A stretch of 38,090 bases of DNA. Source: Candidatus Fermentibacterota bacterium (GTDB taxonomy: Bacteria; JAFGKV01). The position numbers and the translations under genes are program-made. The stretch lies in contig JAFGKV010000225.1 in assembly GCA_016928395.1 (NCBI GenBank), positions 1 through 38,090 of the forward strand, written 5' to 3'. Below the pieces are notes generated by a model. That model was given only the letters and a program-made list of their open reading frames with translations, did no database searches and was not told the DNA's origin. Of the stretch, positions 24,800 to 32,991 are shown piece after piece (the stretch's first letter is position 1; every line of letters begins with the position of its first letter).

Positions 24800-26701
24800 A
24801 TGCGCGCGCGCTGTCTGGTACTCCTCGGTATGCTTTGCTGTCTTCTCGTCTTCTCGGCCTCTGCCGAGATCCCCCACCTCATCAACTATCAAGGCAAGGT
24901 AAGCGATTCGGGCGGAACCCCGGTGGCTGATGGCAGCTACTCCATGACCTTCTCGATCTACGATGTCGCCAGCGGTGGCACGTCGGCGTGGAGTAGTGGA
25001 GCGGTGAACGTCACCGTGAGCGGGGGTGTGTTCAGCGTGTTGCTGGGTGAGAGCCCGCAGCCTGCCCTGAGTCTGGATTTCTCCGCCGACTACTGGGTAG
25101 AGACCAGCATCGAGGGAGATCTGCAGAGTCCACGCGCCAGACTCGGTTCGGTGGGCTACGCCTACATGGCCAGCGGACTGGTGGCCGGCACCGAGATCGA
25201 AGGATCGGTGGATAGCGGGAACCTTGCGGTGATCAGCGGAACCAATACGTCGACGGAGAGCGCGGCGCGGGGCCTGTACGGCAGTGCTTCCGGTCCCACC
25301 GGAAGAGGCGTGGAAGGCTGGGCCACCTCCTCGACGGGCTACACGTTCGGGGGACGGTTCGAGAGCCAATCGGCGGATGGGCGAGGCGTGCTGGGCCATG
25401 CGTCGGCGACCACAGGCATGACCTACGGTGTACGGGGTACATGCAGTTCGACCGCCGGGACCGCGGTCTGCGGCAGAGCGCTGGCGACCGAGGGGACGAC
25501 GTATGGGGTATACGGAGAGACTGATTCAACCGACGGCTATGCCGGTTATTTCGCGGGCAAGGCACGGGTCACGGGAGACCTGACCGTTGATGGTTCTCTG
25601 AATGCCTCAGGGCTGGGCGACATCACGGCGGTGACCGCGGGGACGGGGCTGACCGGCGGGGGCACCAGCGGCGCGGTAACGCTGAACGTGGCAGTGCCCT
25701 TGTCGTTGAATGGGTCAAACGTCAACGCCATCGTGGCGGGGACGAACAGCGGTGCAGGGGCGGGGATCTCCGGAGTGCAGACCGCCACCACGGGCGAGCA
25801 CTATGGGGTCTATGGGCAATCGAACTCAGCGGCGGGATACGCGGGCTATTTCGCGGGCAATGCGCGGGTCACGGGGAACATGACGGTCGATGGCACCCTG
25901 AGCGCGCCTGGCGTGGGTGACATCACGGCAGTGACTGCCGGGACGGGACTCACCGGTGGAGGCACGAGCGGCGCGGTAACGCTGAACGTGGCAGTGCCCT
26001 TGTCGCTCACGGGATCGGTCAACGACGCCATTGTTGAGGGAAGCAATGCTTCGACGGGATCGGCATCCTATGGCCTTTTGGGGAGAAGTACCGCCGCATC
26101 AGGTGTGACCTGCGGGGTCTGTGGCACCAGCGCGTCGACCGTCGGCGTGGGCGTCTTCGGCGCAGCGACCGCCTCCACCGGCCCAACCTGGGGAGTGTAC
26201 GGTCGATCGTTCTCTCCTTCCGGCTACGGTGTGTACTACACAGGCGGTCTTGCGGGCACGGGCACCAAGAGCTGCGTAGTGAAGACGTCGCAGGGGCCGA
26301 CGCTCATGTACTGCCAGGAGAGCCCGGAGAACTGGTTCGAGGACTTCGGGGAGGGGCAACTCGTGGACGGGCACTGCCATGTCGAGCTGGATCCGCTGTT
26401 TCTGGAGACTGTGACGATCGATGCGGCGAATCCCATGAAGGTTTTTGTGCAGCTGGAAGATGAGGAGAGTGCGGGGCTCAAGATCCGCAGGGGCTTCACC
26501 GGCTTTGATGTTGAGCACGGCACGAGCAAGACTACCTTCTGGTACAGAGTAGTGGCCAAGCGTAGGGGTTTCGAACGGAAGCGGCTGGATTACTGCAAGG
26601 CCGCGGAGACTGACTCCTATCTCTATCCTGAGCTTCGGGAGAAAGAACTCCGTGACATGGAGGAGGAACTGGATCGAATAGATACCAAGGGAACCCACTA
26701 G
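24800..26701 (+). CDS. Secreted repeat protein (trimeric-fibre-like)
   Basis: A 633-residue protein with a signal peptide (1-23, ending SASAE) and a domain at about 24-120 opening with IPHLINYQGKVSDSGGTPVA, a start typical of exported proteins of uncultured FCB-type bacteria. Residues 140-490 consist of short repeats such as GVYGxTxSxxGYAGYFAG and the unit DITAVTAGTGLTGGGTSG (twice), like those in phage tail fibres and bacterial adhesin stalks. The two copies at 25501-25710 and 25801-26010 lie exactly 300 bases (100 residues) apart and share a long identical run. The last 140 residues have a non-repetitive domain with a helical, charged C terminus (RDMEEELDRIDTKGTH). There is no S74-type peptidase motif that I can see. 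No Ig-like sorting domain is present. Confidence 0.78.
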   Translation: MRARCLVLLGMLCCLLVFSASAEIPHLINYQGKVSDSGGTPVADGSYSMTFSIYDVASGGTSAWSSGAVNVTVSGGVFSVLLGESPQPALSLDFSADYWVETSIEGDLQSPRARLGSVGYAYMASGLVAGTEIEGSVDSGNLAVISGTNTSTESAARGLYGSASGPTGRGVEGWATSSTGYTFGGRFESQSADGRGVLGHASATTGMTYGVRGTCSSTAGTAVCGRALATEGTTYGVYGETDSTDGYAGYFAGKARVTGDLTVDGSLNASGLGDITAVTAGTGLTGGGTSGAVTLNVAVPLSLNGSNVNAIVAGTNSGAGAGISGVQTATTGEHYGVYGQSNSAAGYAGYFAGNARVTGNMTVDGTLSAPGVGDITAVTAGTGLTGGGTSGAVTLNVAVPLSLTGSVNDAIVEGSNASTGSASYGLLGRSTAASGVTCGVCGTSASTVGVGVFGAATASTGPTWGVYGRSFSPSGYGVYYTGGLAGTGTKSCVVKTSQGPTLMYCQESPENWFEDFGEGQLVDGHCHVELDPLFLETVTIDAANPMKVFVQLEDEESAGLKIRRGFTGFDVEHGTSKTTFWYRVVAKRRGFERKRLDYCKAAETDSYLYPELREKELRDMEEELDRIDTKGTH

Positions 26702-27033
26702 GGTCAGGCCCCCAGCATCCGGTGGTGCTGGACCACGCCCAGCATCCAACGGTTAGCGGCGTGGGGTATGATCCGTTGGTGGTCTTGGCAATCCGCCGCC
26801 TGTGGGTGCTGGACCAAGCTTTGACATGTGACAAATCTGCCATATGGTGCGAGCACACGGAACTATGCAAACCCAGGGCTTTCGTGCTCCTACCAGGCTC
26901 TCCGGACAGGTCGTAGGAGCCCCGGCGATGATGCGGTCACCAGGGGGTGACCCATCACCGAGGCGGCAGTCTTCCGTCGGCAGTAGGCAATCAGGCAGCG
27001 GAGACAGCAGGAAGCACGACATCCGAGAGACTG
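26702..27033. repeat. Repeat-rich intergenic region left of the MazEF-like pair
   Basis: Copies of the TCCAGCACC element (minus orientation) lie at 26710-26756 and 26807-26820. They are followed at 26816-26920 by a longer repeat containing TTTGACATGTGACAAATCTG and CAGGCTCTCCGGACAGG, also found in diverged form at 27903-28000. At 26965-27008 there is a GGCAGTAGGCA-type heptamer tract. No gene. Confidence 0.65.
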
Positions 27034-27372
27034 TCATCTGCCGATGATCTCATTCAGGCCGTCCACCAGGTGATCCAACTCTTCGGGAGTGATGCGTCCG
27101 ATTCGCTCGCCCAGGCGGTCAACCGATAAGGTGCGGATCTGGCTGATCTTCACCCATGACCGCTTCGGCATGCACGCGATATCCAGCTCTCGCGTCAGGG
27201 GGAATCCTGCGCGTTGCGGCTGACTGGTGATGGCCATTGCGATCACTGTGCCGGACCGCTCGTTGAAGACATCGTGGCTCAGCACGAGCACCGGCCTCAC
27301 ACCAGCCTGCTCACGTCCCCTGACTGGATTCAGATCAGCCCAGCGTATCTCACCCCTCAGTATGGGGGCCAT
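27034..27372 (-). CDS. mazF: MazF/PemK-family mRNA interferase toxin
   Basis: The 112-residue protein has the MazF/PemK pattern: [19 protein letters not shown] at residues 6-24, then [14 protein letters not shown] with the conserved arginine, the core [14 protein letters not shown] and the conserved [18 protein letters not shown] toward the C terminus. It should cleave single-stranded RNA at short sequence motifs. It overlaps the upstream antitoxin by 16 bases, so toxin synthesis is coupled. Length is normal and no key residue is missing. The specific subfamily (MazF versus PemK) is a guess. Confidence 0.92.
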   Translation of the reverse strand: MAPILRGEIRWADLNPVRGREQAGVRPVLVLSHDVFNERSGTVIAMAITSQPQRAGFPLTRELDIACMPKRSWVKISQIRTLSVDRLGERIGRITPEELDHLVDGLNEIIGR

Positions 27373-27599
27373 TGGCCGATCTCCTCACCCATCCCTTCTT
27401 CAGCCAATGCCTGCTCAAAGGCGGGGTCGAGCTTCGAGCATTCCGAGGCTAATCGGCTTCGCTTCATCCGATCCAGCTTCTCCTGGACTGCCTGCTGGAT
27501 TGCCCTGCTCCGGTTGGGAAACACAGCCTCACGAACAAGCCTGTCGAGTTCAGTCAGTGTAGTCTCCTCGATCGTGACGGCGACCTTGGCGGTAGCCAT
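27357..27599 (-). CDS. Ribbon-helix-helix antitoxin of the MazF-like toxin
   Basis: An 80-residue protein with a strand and helix of the ribbon-helix-helix fold at residues 1-45 ([18 protein letters not shown], then [17 protein letters not shown]), followed by an acidic C-terminal tail ([17 protein letters not shown]) that probably wraps the toxin. It has the sequence style of CopG-type antitoxins paired with MazF, not of the AbrB-fold MazE. The ribosome-binding site AAGGAGG (27605-27611 region) precedes the ATG at 27599. Autoregulation at the palindromic AT-rich element just upstream is likely. Confidence 0.82.
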   Translation of the reverse strand: MATAKVAVTIEETTLTELDRLVREAVFPNRSRAIQQAVQEKLDRMKRSRLASECSKLDPAFEQALAEEGMGEEIGQWPPY

Positions 27600-27623
27600 T
27601 GAATCCTCCTTGGTGAAAGTCAG

Positions 27624-27656
27624 TATGACGATATATCATACCACGAGGCTTGTCAA
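27624..27656 (-). promoter_or_regulatory. Promoter and operator-like palindrome of the MazF-like module
   Basis: On the minus strand, TTGACA (27656-27651) is followed by an AT-rich block with an inverted repeat TATGA...TCATA (27640-27624). A -10 box lies within this block (TATGAT or TATCGT, both imperfect). The palindrome between promoter and ribosome-binding site fits an RHH-repressor operator. Confidence 0.5.
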
Positions 27657-27689
27657 GCACGTCACACGTGGTGTCACCACTGGTTTCAT

Positions 27690-27890
27690 AGTGGACAGCA
27701 GCGGTAACAGTTTCGCGGAATCCGGAGGGAGTCAGGAGGAGTCGAAGGCGGGGATAGGGCAGGGTCGTAGAGGGCATGGTGCGGAGTGGAGTGGCCATGG
27801 AGGAGGAGGGTTGTGAAGAGCTGGATGGGGTCGCTGTGTTGGCGTTTGGCGGTGGTGAGGAGGGTGAGATTGGCGGCCAAGGCCTGAGTG
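27690..27890 (-). pseudogene. Possible decayed transposase C-terminal fragment (IS66-like)
   Basis: On the minus strand the frame reads LTQALAANLTLLTTAKRQHS then DPIQLFTTLLLHG, a pattern that recalls the C-terminal end of IS66-type transposases (TLLATCRRHEVDPQLYL...). It has no start, no upstream domain and no terminal inverted repeats, so if real it is a relic. This rests on a weak resemblance only. Confidence 0.3.
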
Positions 27891-27902
27891 AGCGGTGCGG
27901 GG

Positions 27903-28000
27903 GCAGGCCTTTACATGTGACGAATCTGATGTGTGGTGCGAGGCGGTGACAGTATGTGAGATAAGGACTTTTGGGCTCCCGGCGGGCTCTACGGACAGGC
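27903..28000 (+). repeat. Second, diverged copy of the GACATGTGACAAATCTG repeat
   Basis: CCTTTACATGTGACGAATCT, then TGTGTGGTGCGAG and GGGCTCTACGGACAGGC aligns with 26816-26920 in the same orientation. The two copies flank the MazF-like TA module. Confidence 0.65.
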
Positions 28001-28462
28001 GGGCGAAGTCGGATCGACTCACGGCTATCAGCTATCAGCTAGCAGCTATCGGCTGAGGGCTGGCATCAGGGTGAATCCCAACACTTACCGCCCCCGCCCG
28101 TACGAACCAGCCGAGGAGCTAGTGAAACGGGGACTAGGGTCAAGTCCTGCTTCTTGATGTGTAGGCGAGGGAGTCTACGTGGCGCGCGGCACGCTGGAGA
28201 GACCGCACCTTCATGAGAGAATCAGAGAACAGGTCACAGAATACGCAGAAGTATAGGCCTCTTCGGGCCCTGAAGGGCAACAGAGTCACCCAAGTCTCCC
28301 ACTCTCCCGCCCACCTCCCCGAGTGATTCCATGAGGTGCCGCCGTCGCAGGCATAGTCGCACGGCGCAAAGTCGTCTCATGCTGGAGGTCTCGCGCTCGA
28401 ATCCAGTCCGATGGTCCCTCCGCTGCGTGAACGGGCAACCGCACCTGTGTTCCTTATGTCGT

Positions 28463-28492
28463 GCTTGGTCCTGCACCGCTGGATGCTGGGGC
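28463..28492 (+). repeat. TCCAGCACC-family element
   Basis: GCTTGGTCCTGCACCGCTGG followed by ATGCTGGGGC matches the core of the structured element at 20212-20291 with one mismatch over 20 bases. Confidence 0.7.
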
Positions 28493-28930
28493 TTCGGGCT
28501 TCGGTTTTCCCGCGAAGCGGTCCTCTTGACGATCCAACAACTCACCCGTTCGTTCGTGTTGTCCTGTCTCGACACTCATCTTAACCTGGGGGCAGAGATG
28601 GACGCGAGCGGATCTCAGGCACATTCGTGGCAGTTGATCACACGTCCGTCGGCGCGGAGGGTTCCCACTCGATTCAGGGCGTTCACACCCCGCAACCCAA
28701 TACCTGAACTGAACCTCTCCTCGGCTGTCCCGGTGTCTTCAGATCTTCCGCTCTCGGACACAGAATCCGGGGGTCTGTGCGTGGGTGGCCGTCGGGCTCA
28801 GGCCTGGTCCGATCATGGTGTGTGCAGCCGTTCTCTGACCTCCAGAGCCCTGGGCTGTGGGGTCAGGTGTCAGGAGAGGCGTCGAAGCTGCTCAGCAGTC
28901 CGCACCAGGCAATAGGCAGTGGGACCCCGG

Positions 28931-28960
28931 CCCCAGCATCCAACGATGCTCGACCAACGG
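28931..28960 (-). repeat. TCCAGCACC-family element, inverted
   Basis: CCCCAGCATCCAACGATGCT then CGACCAACGG is the reverse complement of a TTGGTC(C/G)AGCA(C/T)CG(C/T)TGGATGCTGGGG core. Confidence 0.65.
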
Positions 28961-29201
28961 CGAACTGCGAGAGGGACGATCTCGGCAGAAGCCGCTTTCC
29001 GAGTGCGGCCACTGAGGGATCTGCCAAAGCGTGACTTCGAGGTGCTATGTGCCGGCTCTCTGACGAGCTGCATAACAGGCTGGCTTGCGCGGCCGGATTG
29101 CCGTGAGTACCCTCAAGAAGATCTTTAAAAGAACTCTTGCGGAATTTCATCCATGGTGTAGTATGGTCCCGTCAGCGATCAAACAGAGGAGGACAGCGAT
29201 C

Positions 29202-30551
29202 TTGGTTCCGAAGACTGACTGCGATCCGCGTGGCTGCTCAGCCGGATCAGGACTCGAACGCGAGGACCTTCCCCGTTTCGGCGGTCTCGATGGCCCAGTA
29301 CGCGCGGGATCCATTGCCGATCTGGGCCGCCGGATCGCGAAGGTTGCCGACGCGCTGCTAGGATCCCTGCCTCAGGTGCTCCAGTCGGCCGCGGGAAGCA
29401 GCACACGGCCATCGCGGCTTGTGCGCGAGCTTTCCCTTGACAAGTCGCTGGCCAGCCGCCTGGTCCGCAGCCTCCGCGCAGAATCCCCGCTGCAGCTTGC
29501 GCACCTCGCTCCATCCCCCATCGGTCTACGGATCGTTCTCGATGCCGCTGAGTCCAGGGGTGTAGACGCAACGCTCATCACCCGCGCCCGGGGCGCGGTG
29601 AGCGAGTTCGAGAATCTCCTGGAGGACATGCCCGGCGGGCGAAGTAGTCTTGATGCGCTCCTCTCCACCGCCGTCCCGGAAGTAAAGGAACGAACCGAGC
29701 TGAGCGCCAAGCAGACCGTCTATCGGGCGATGAAGCAGCTTCTGGGACTGCACTGCGAGACGAACACCACCGCGCTCATCCTGCAGCCGTCAGACTCAGA
29801 TCCGCGGTTCGCCGACGCCATCGATCTCCAGCAACGGCTGGGAATCTGCCACCTGCGGCCTCACACGCCAGTGGCGCTCCACTCCGCCACCTACGGGACC
29901 GAGGGAGGCGGAGAAGGCCCGCGAATGGAGACCATCCAGGGCGCCGTCCCGCAAAGGGGGGTGGAAACTTTCCTGCTTCCTGAGTTCTGCACCCAGCCTC
30001 TCCCGGCGATGTGCATGTACCACGAGGGTCCCCACACCATTCTCGCCCTCGACGAACGCAAGGTGCGGCTTCACTCGCCCATCACCATCACCACCGGGTT
30101 CATCGTGCGCAATGGGTTTCTGCGCCACGCGCAACCTGACGTGTGGGAGGAGTGGCGCTGCTACCTCCTGGCCTATCCGTCCAGAATGATGGTGCGTGAT
30201 CTGTACATTCGGGATGACCTCTACGTCGGATCGATGCCAGAGGTCCGGCTGGAGTTTCCCCTGCCCCCCGGCGCCAAGAGGATTCACTCCAAGGATCTTC
30301 CCACACGCCTGACGCAACTGGACCTGTCCGCCCCGGTGCAGCAGCTCGGGCGCGGCCTGTTCCAGGCCGCCATCGCGGGTGTTCCCAGGCACGCCCGGAT
30401 TCTTGCCTACGCCTTCGAGCAGGCGGGGTGGGACCCCGCTCGCTTTCGCGGGTATCGGTGTCGGATCCCCTATCCCGTTCCGATGATCTCGACGGGATGG
30501 TGGATTCCTCTGCCGCAAGAGCCCCGCCGCTCCACGCGGGCGGGCCCATGA
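29202..30551 (+). CDS. Protein of unknown function (N-terminal helical, possibly HTH)
   Basis: The frame is open from 29085, but the best start is a TTG at 29202, which has AGAGGAGGA eight bases before it, giving 449 residues. No named domain is recognised. Residues about 25-150 (SIADLGRRIAKVADALLG, PSRLVRELSLDKSLASRLVR) are helical and the second stretch looks like a helix-turn-helix recognition segment. Residues 150-449 look alpha/beta (TALILQPSDSDPRF, GVETFLLPEF, GSMPEVRLEFPLPP). The protein has no signal peptide or membrane helix and is presumably cytoplasmic. Similar proteins appear in planctomycetes and other uncultured bacteria as hypotheticals, from memory. It is flanked by repeats and no partner gene is close, which leaves the role open. 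Confidence 0.7.
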   Translation: MVPKTDCDPRGCSAGSGLEREDLPRFGGLDGPVRAGSIADLGRRIAKVADALLGSLPQVLQSAAGSSTRPSRLVRELSLDKSLASRLVRSLRAESPLQLAHLAPSPIGLRIVLDAAESRGVDATLITRARGAVSEFENLLEDMPGGRSSLDALLSTAVPEVKERTELSAKQTVYRAMKQLLGLHCETNTTALILQPSDSDPRFADAIDLQQRLGICHLRPHTPVALHSATYGTEGGGEGPRMETIQGAVPQRGVETFLLPEFCTQPLPAMCMYHEGPHTILALDERKVRLHSPITITTGFIVRNGFLRHAQPDVWEEWRCYLLAYPSRMMVRDLYIRDDLYVGSMPEVRLEFPLPPGAKRIHSKDLPTRLTQLDLSAPVQQLGRGLFQAAIAGVPRHARILAYAFEQAGWDPARFRGYRCRIPYPVPMISTGWWIPLPQEPRRSTRAGP

Positions 30552-30584
30552 GGGGAGCGCGGCTCACGGTGCGCCCCGTTTCAT
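30552..30584 (+). terminator. Weak terminator-like hairpin after the unknown gene
   Basis: GGGGAGCGC (30552-30560) can pair with GCGCCCC (30571-30577) around a 10-base loop, followed by GTTTC. The T tract is short, so its role as a terminator is doubtful. Confidence 0.3.
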
Positions 30585-30686
30585 GGTTATGGAGTCACTG
30601 AGTCGCGTGAGATCGTCCGGAGATAATGATCGCCGGGCTGGAGATAGAAGCGATCGGGTTCAACCATCTCTCAGGAGGTAGTGGCA

Positions 30687-32408
30687 ATGAAACGCGTCAC
30701 CGGAATCTGTTCAATCGGGCTGATCGTCCTGCTCGCGGCCGGGGTCAATCCCGCGGCCGCCCAGTGGCCTGATGATCCGGCGGTCAATCTCGCGATCGCC
30801 GACAATGGCTCGGGCGATCAGTCGGTGCCCAAGGTCGCCACCGAACAGGGCGGGGGCTGCTATGTCGGTTGGTATGACAACTCCCGTACGGGGAACTACG
30901 ACGTGTACCTGCAGCGGCTGGACGAGACCGGCACGGAGATGTGGCCCCACAACGGGATCTGCATCAGCAATCACCCGCAGAACAGCTGGCTCACCGATTG
31001 GGACCTGATCGCCGATTCCCAGGGCAACTGTATCCTGGCCTTCAACGACATCCGCGATGGGGCTGATTGGGACATCTTCGTCTACAAGATCGATTCAGAC
31101 GGGAACCAGCTCTGGGGCTCTGACGGGCAGGCGGTCTCAGCGGGCGATGCCCTCGATGAGGTGACTCCCTCCCTGGCCGAGGCCTCCGACGGAGACATCG
31201 TGGTCGCCTGGTGCCGGATGGAGGCGCCGGGAGCCATCAGAATGCAGCGTCTCGCGCCTGACGGCACGTGGCGTTTTCCCACCGGACCAATCTCGGTGGT
31301 CGTCGGCTCGGGCACCGCAGTCCCGGCGTTCCCGGACGTCATCCCCTCCCTCAACGGGGACGTGATCGTCTCCTACGTCCGCGACATCAGCTCCTACGCC
31401 AGCCCGCGGCACTTCCTGGCTCAGCGATTCTCCCCCGCGGGTGCGGCCGTCTGGGCGTCGACCGTGGGCATCATGGACGATACCTCCCTGCCCATGGGGT
31501 ATCAGCCCACCATCCAACCGGACGGTTTCGGTGGCTTGGTCACTGCGTGGCACCGCAGCCCTGGTTCGTATTTCAGCTCCCTGGTTCAACATGTCGATGC
31601 CCAGGGAGTCGAGCTCTGGGCCCATAACGGCATCCTCGTGTCCACCCAGGGCGCGCAGCACATCATTGATCCTGCGTACTGCTATGACCCCGCCGAAAGC
31701 CTGCTCTACGTGTTCTGGAACCAGCGCAACGCCAACCAGACCGCCTGGGGGATCTACGGGCAGAAGATGACCTCCGCTGGGGCGCGGGCGTGGACTGACC
31801 TAGGCCTGATGGTGCTCCCGGTCAACACCACCTACAAGTCGTTCCCTCGAGTGCTCCAATGCGGTTCCGACGCGATCCTATTCGTAGCCGAAGGGTCCTC
31901 GGTTGCGGCGCAACTCATCGGTCGGCGGATCACTCCGGCCGGATCCGATGCATGGCCGGCGCCAGTCACGGTCTCTTCCTACCCAAGTTCGAAGAGCCGG
32001 TTGCCGGTGACCATCAACGGGTCGGGCATGAGCGTGATCATCTGGGAGGATGAGCGCAGCGGAAATGCGGATGTCTATGGACAGAATCTCAATGCCGATG
32101 GGACGCTTGGCGTTGAGTCAACACTCCCTGCGCCGGTGATCACCAGCATCACTGCGGTTGGGGGCACGGTATATATCGTATGGAATCCTGTTCCCGGCGC
32201 ACTCTCGTACCAGATGCAGTCCTCGGTGAACCCCTATGCTGCCTTTGCGACCGACGAGACCGGAGTATTCGCCGATACGACCTGGTCGGCGCTTCCGAAT
32301 GGCGAGACGCGGTTCTACCGTGTGAGTGCGGTGGCGGATCCCGAGGTGAGCGATCCCTCCAACGTAGTCGGCTACGAGCAATTCACGGTGGAGGACGGAC
32401 CGAACTAG
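30687..32408 (+). CDS. Secreted repeat protein with C-terminal fibronectin type III domain
   Basis: Start taken as the ATG at 30687, eight bases after AGGAGG; a GTG two codons earlier is also in frame. The 573-residue product has a signal peptide (1-24, ending PAAAQ). Residues 30-470 hold repeats of about 50 residues with the recurring theme of variable strand, then 'DGT...W..NGI.VS' or 'DSQGNCILAFNDIRDGADWD' (as in bacterial surface beta-propellers). Residues about 470-573 form an FnIII-like domain (PAPVITSITAVGGTVYIVW, then GETRFYRVSAV). The C terminus has no Ig-like sorting domain. Likely a secreted or surface-bound protein of unknown ligand. Confidence 0.75.
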   Translation: MKRVTGICSIGLIVLLAAGVNPAAAQWPDDPAVNLAIADNGSGDQSVPKVATEQGGGCYVGWYDNSRTGNYDVYLQRLDETGTEMWPHNGICISNHPQNSWLTDWDLIADSQGNCILAFNDIRDGADWDIFVYKIDSDGNQLWGSDGQAVSAGDALDEVTPSLAEASDGDIVVAWCRMEAPGAIRMQRLAPDGTWRFPTGPISVVVGSGTAVPAFPDVIPSLNGDVIVSYVRDISSYASPRHFLAQRFSPAGAAVWASTVGIMDDTSLPMGYQPTIQPDGFGGLVTAWHRSPGSYFSSLVQHVDAQGVELWAHNGILVSTQGAQHIIDPAYCYDPAESLLYVFWNQRNANQTAWGIYGQKMTSAGARAWTDLGLMVLPVNTTYKSFPRVLQCGSDAILFVAEGSSVAAQLIGRRITPAGSDAWPAPVTVSSYPSSKSRLPVTINGSGMSVIIWEDERSGNADVYGQNLNADGTLGVESTLPAPVITSITAVGGTVYIVWNPVPGALSYQMQSSVNPYAAFATDETGVFADTTWSALPNGETRFYRVSAVADPEVSDPSNVVGYEQFTVEDGPN

Positions 32409-32622
32409 TCACACAGCAGGCGAGCGCCATGTGAACCCGGTCTGTGGCGCCCTGGTGGCGCTCTGGGTACGTTGGTAAGATGGCAAACTGCTGACTCAAC
32501 CGGAGATGCACAAAGCCCTTCCGCGGCGAAATGAGGCGCTGTGCGCGATCGCTGATGCGATCAAGAAGAGGGTGACGAAGGCATCCGCCCGCGCCGCATC
32601 GGTTGACGCAATCCACCCTCGC
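32409..32622. other. Short tract with unassigned coding-like fragment
   Basis: A plus-strand frame (LPRRNEALCAIADAIKKRVT at about 32518-32577) is long enough to look coding, but I cannot assign it; it has no start codon. It lies in the DNA that replaces the end of the truncated methyltransferase. Confidence 0.3.
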
Positions 32623-32964
32623 GAAGGCAGCACTGAAGCCACCGGGGATGCCTTCTAAGGCGTACGCATCGGCGATGCAGACCTCAACGTTGGCCAGGTG
32701 TCCACACCGCTCCCGTGTCATGGACACCAAGGCAGGGTCGGCATCGATGGCCAGAATCGAATGGGCAGTCTCGCCAACAGCCGCGGTCCAATAGCCTGTT
32801 CCGCACGCGATCTCCAGCACGCGATGCCCCTCGAATCGCTTCCGGTATCGCTCCTTGATCGGCTCACGCAACCTCTCCGCTTCGGGATCGAGATAGCCCG
32901 CGGTCTCATCGTACCAAGGCGCACGAGCCGCGTAGTACCGAGCCACGTCGTCACTCAACGACAC
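32623..32964 (-). pseudogene. Truncated SAM-dependent methyltransferase
   Basis: Starting at a GTG at 32964 (AGGAA seven bases upstream) the frame encodes a class I methyltransferase N terminus: DDVARYYAARAPWYDETAGY, the SAM-binding motif VLEIACGTGYWT, the acidic LAIDADPALV and a typical central DAYALEGIPGG. Resemblance stops at about 32623 (FSAAF), where the continuing frame becomes arginine-rich and unlike any methyltransferase. The post-motif substrate half is therefore missing and the gene is probably inactive. It follows the cyclase gene on the same strand with a 27-base gap, so the two once formed an operon. Confidence 0.7.
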
Positions 32965-32991
32965 TATCAATTCCTGCCACGTTCGATGGCG

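Larger units (their letters stand above)
27657..29201. other. 1.5-kb repeat-rich tract without a convincing gene
   Basis: Nothing here supports an intact gene. Contents seen: a possible transposase relic (27690-27890, minus), a second copy of the long repeat (27903-28000), a heptamer tract (28020-28065, TATCAGCTATCAGCTAGCAG), a GGGTCAAGTCCTGCTTCTTG segment resembling repeat ends linked to REP-type transposases (28136-28156), and two TCCAGCACC-type elements (28463-28492 and 28931-28960). Long minus- and plus-strand frames at 28331-28915 are of low complexity and span a repeat. Confidence 0.5.

Noticed and set aside
24136-24885. 249-residue version of the higB gene
   Set aside because: Only the last 92 residues match HigB; the promoter ends just before the methionine at 24414 and the upstream part is intergenic.
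28331-28915. Plus-strand frame of 194 residues
   Set aside because: Low complexity, no start signal, runs over a dispersed repeat.
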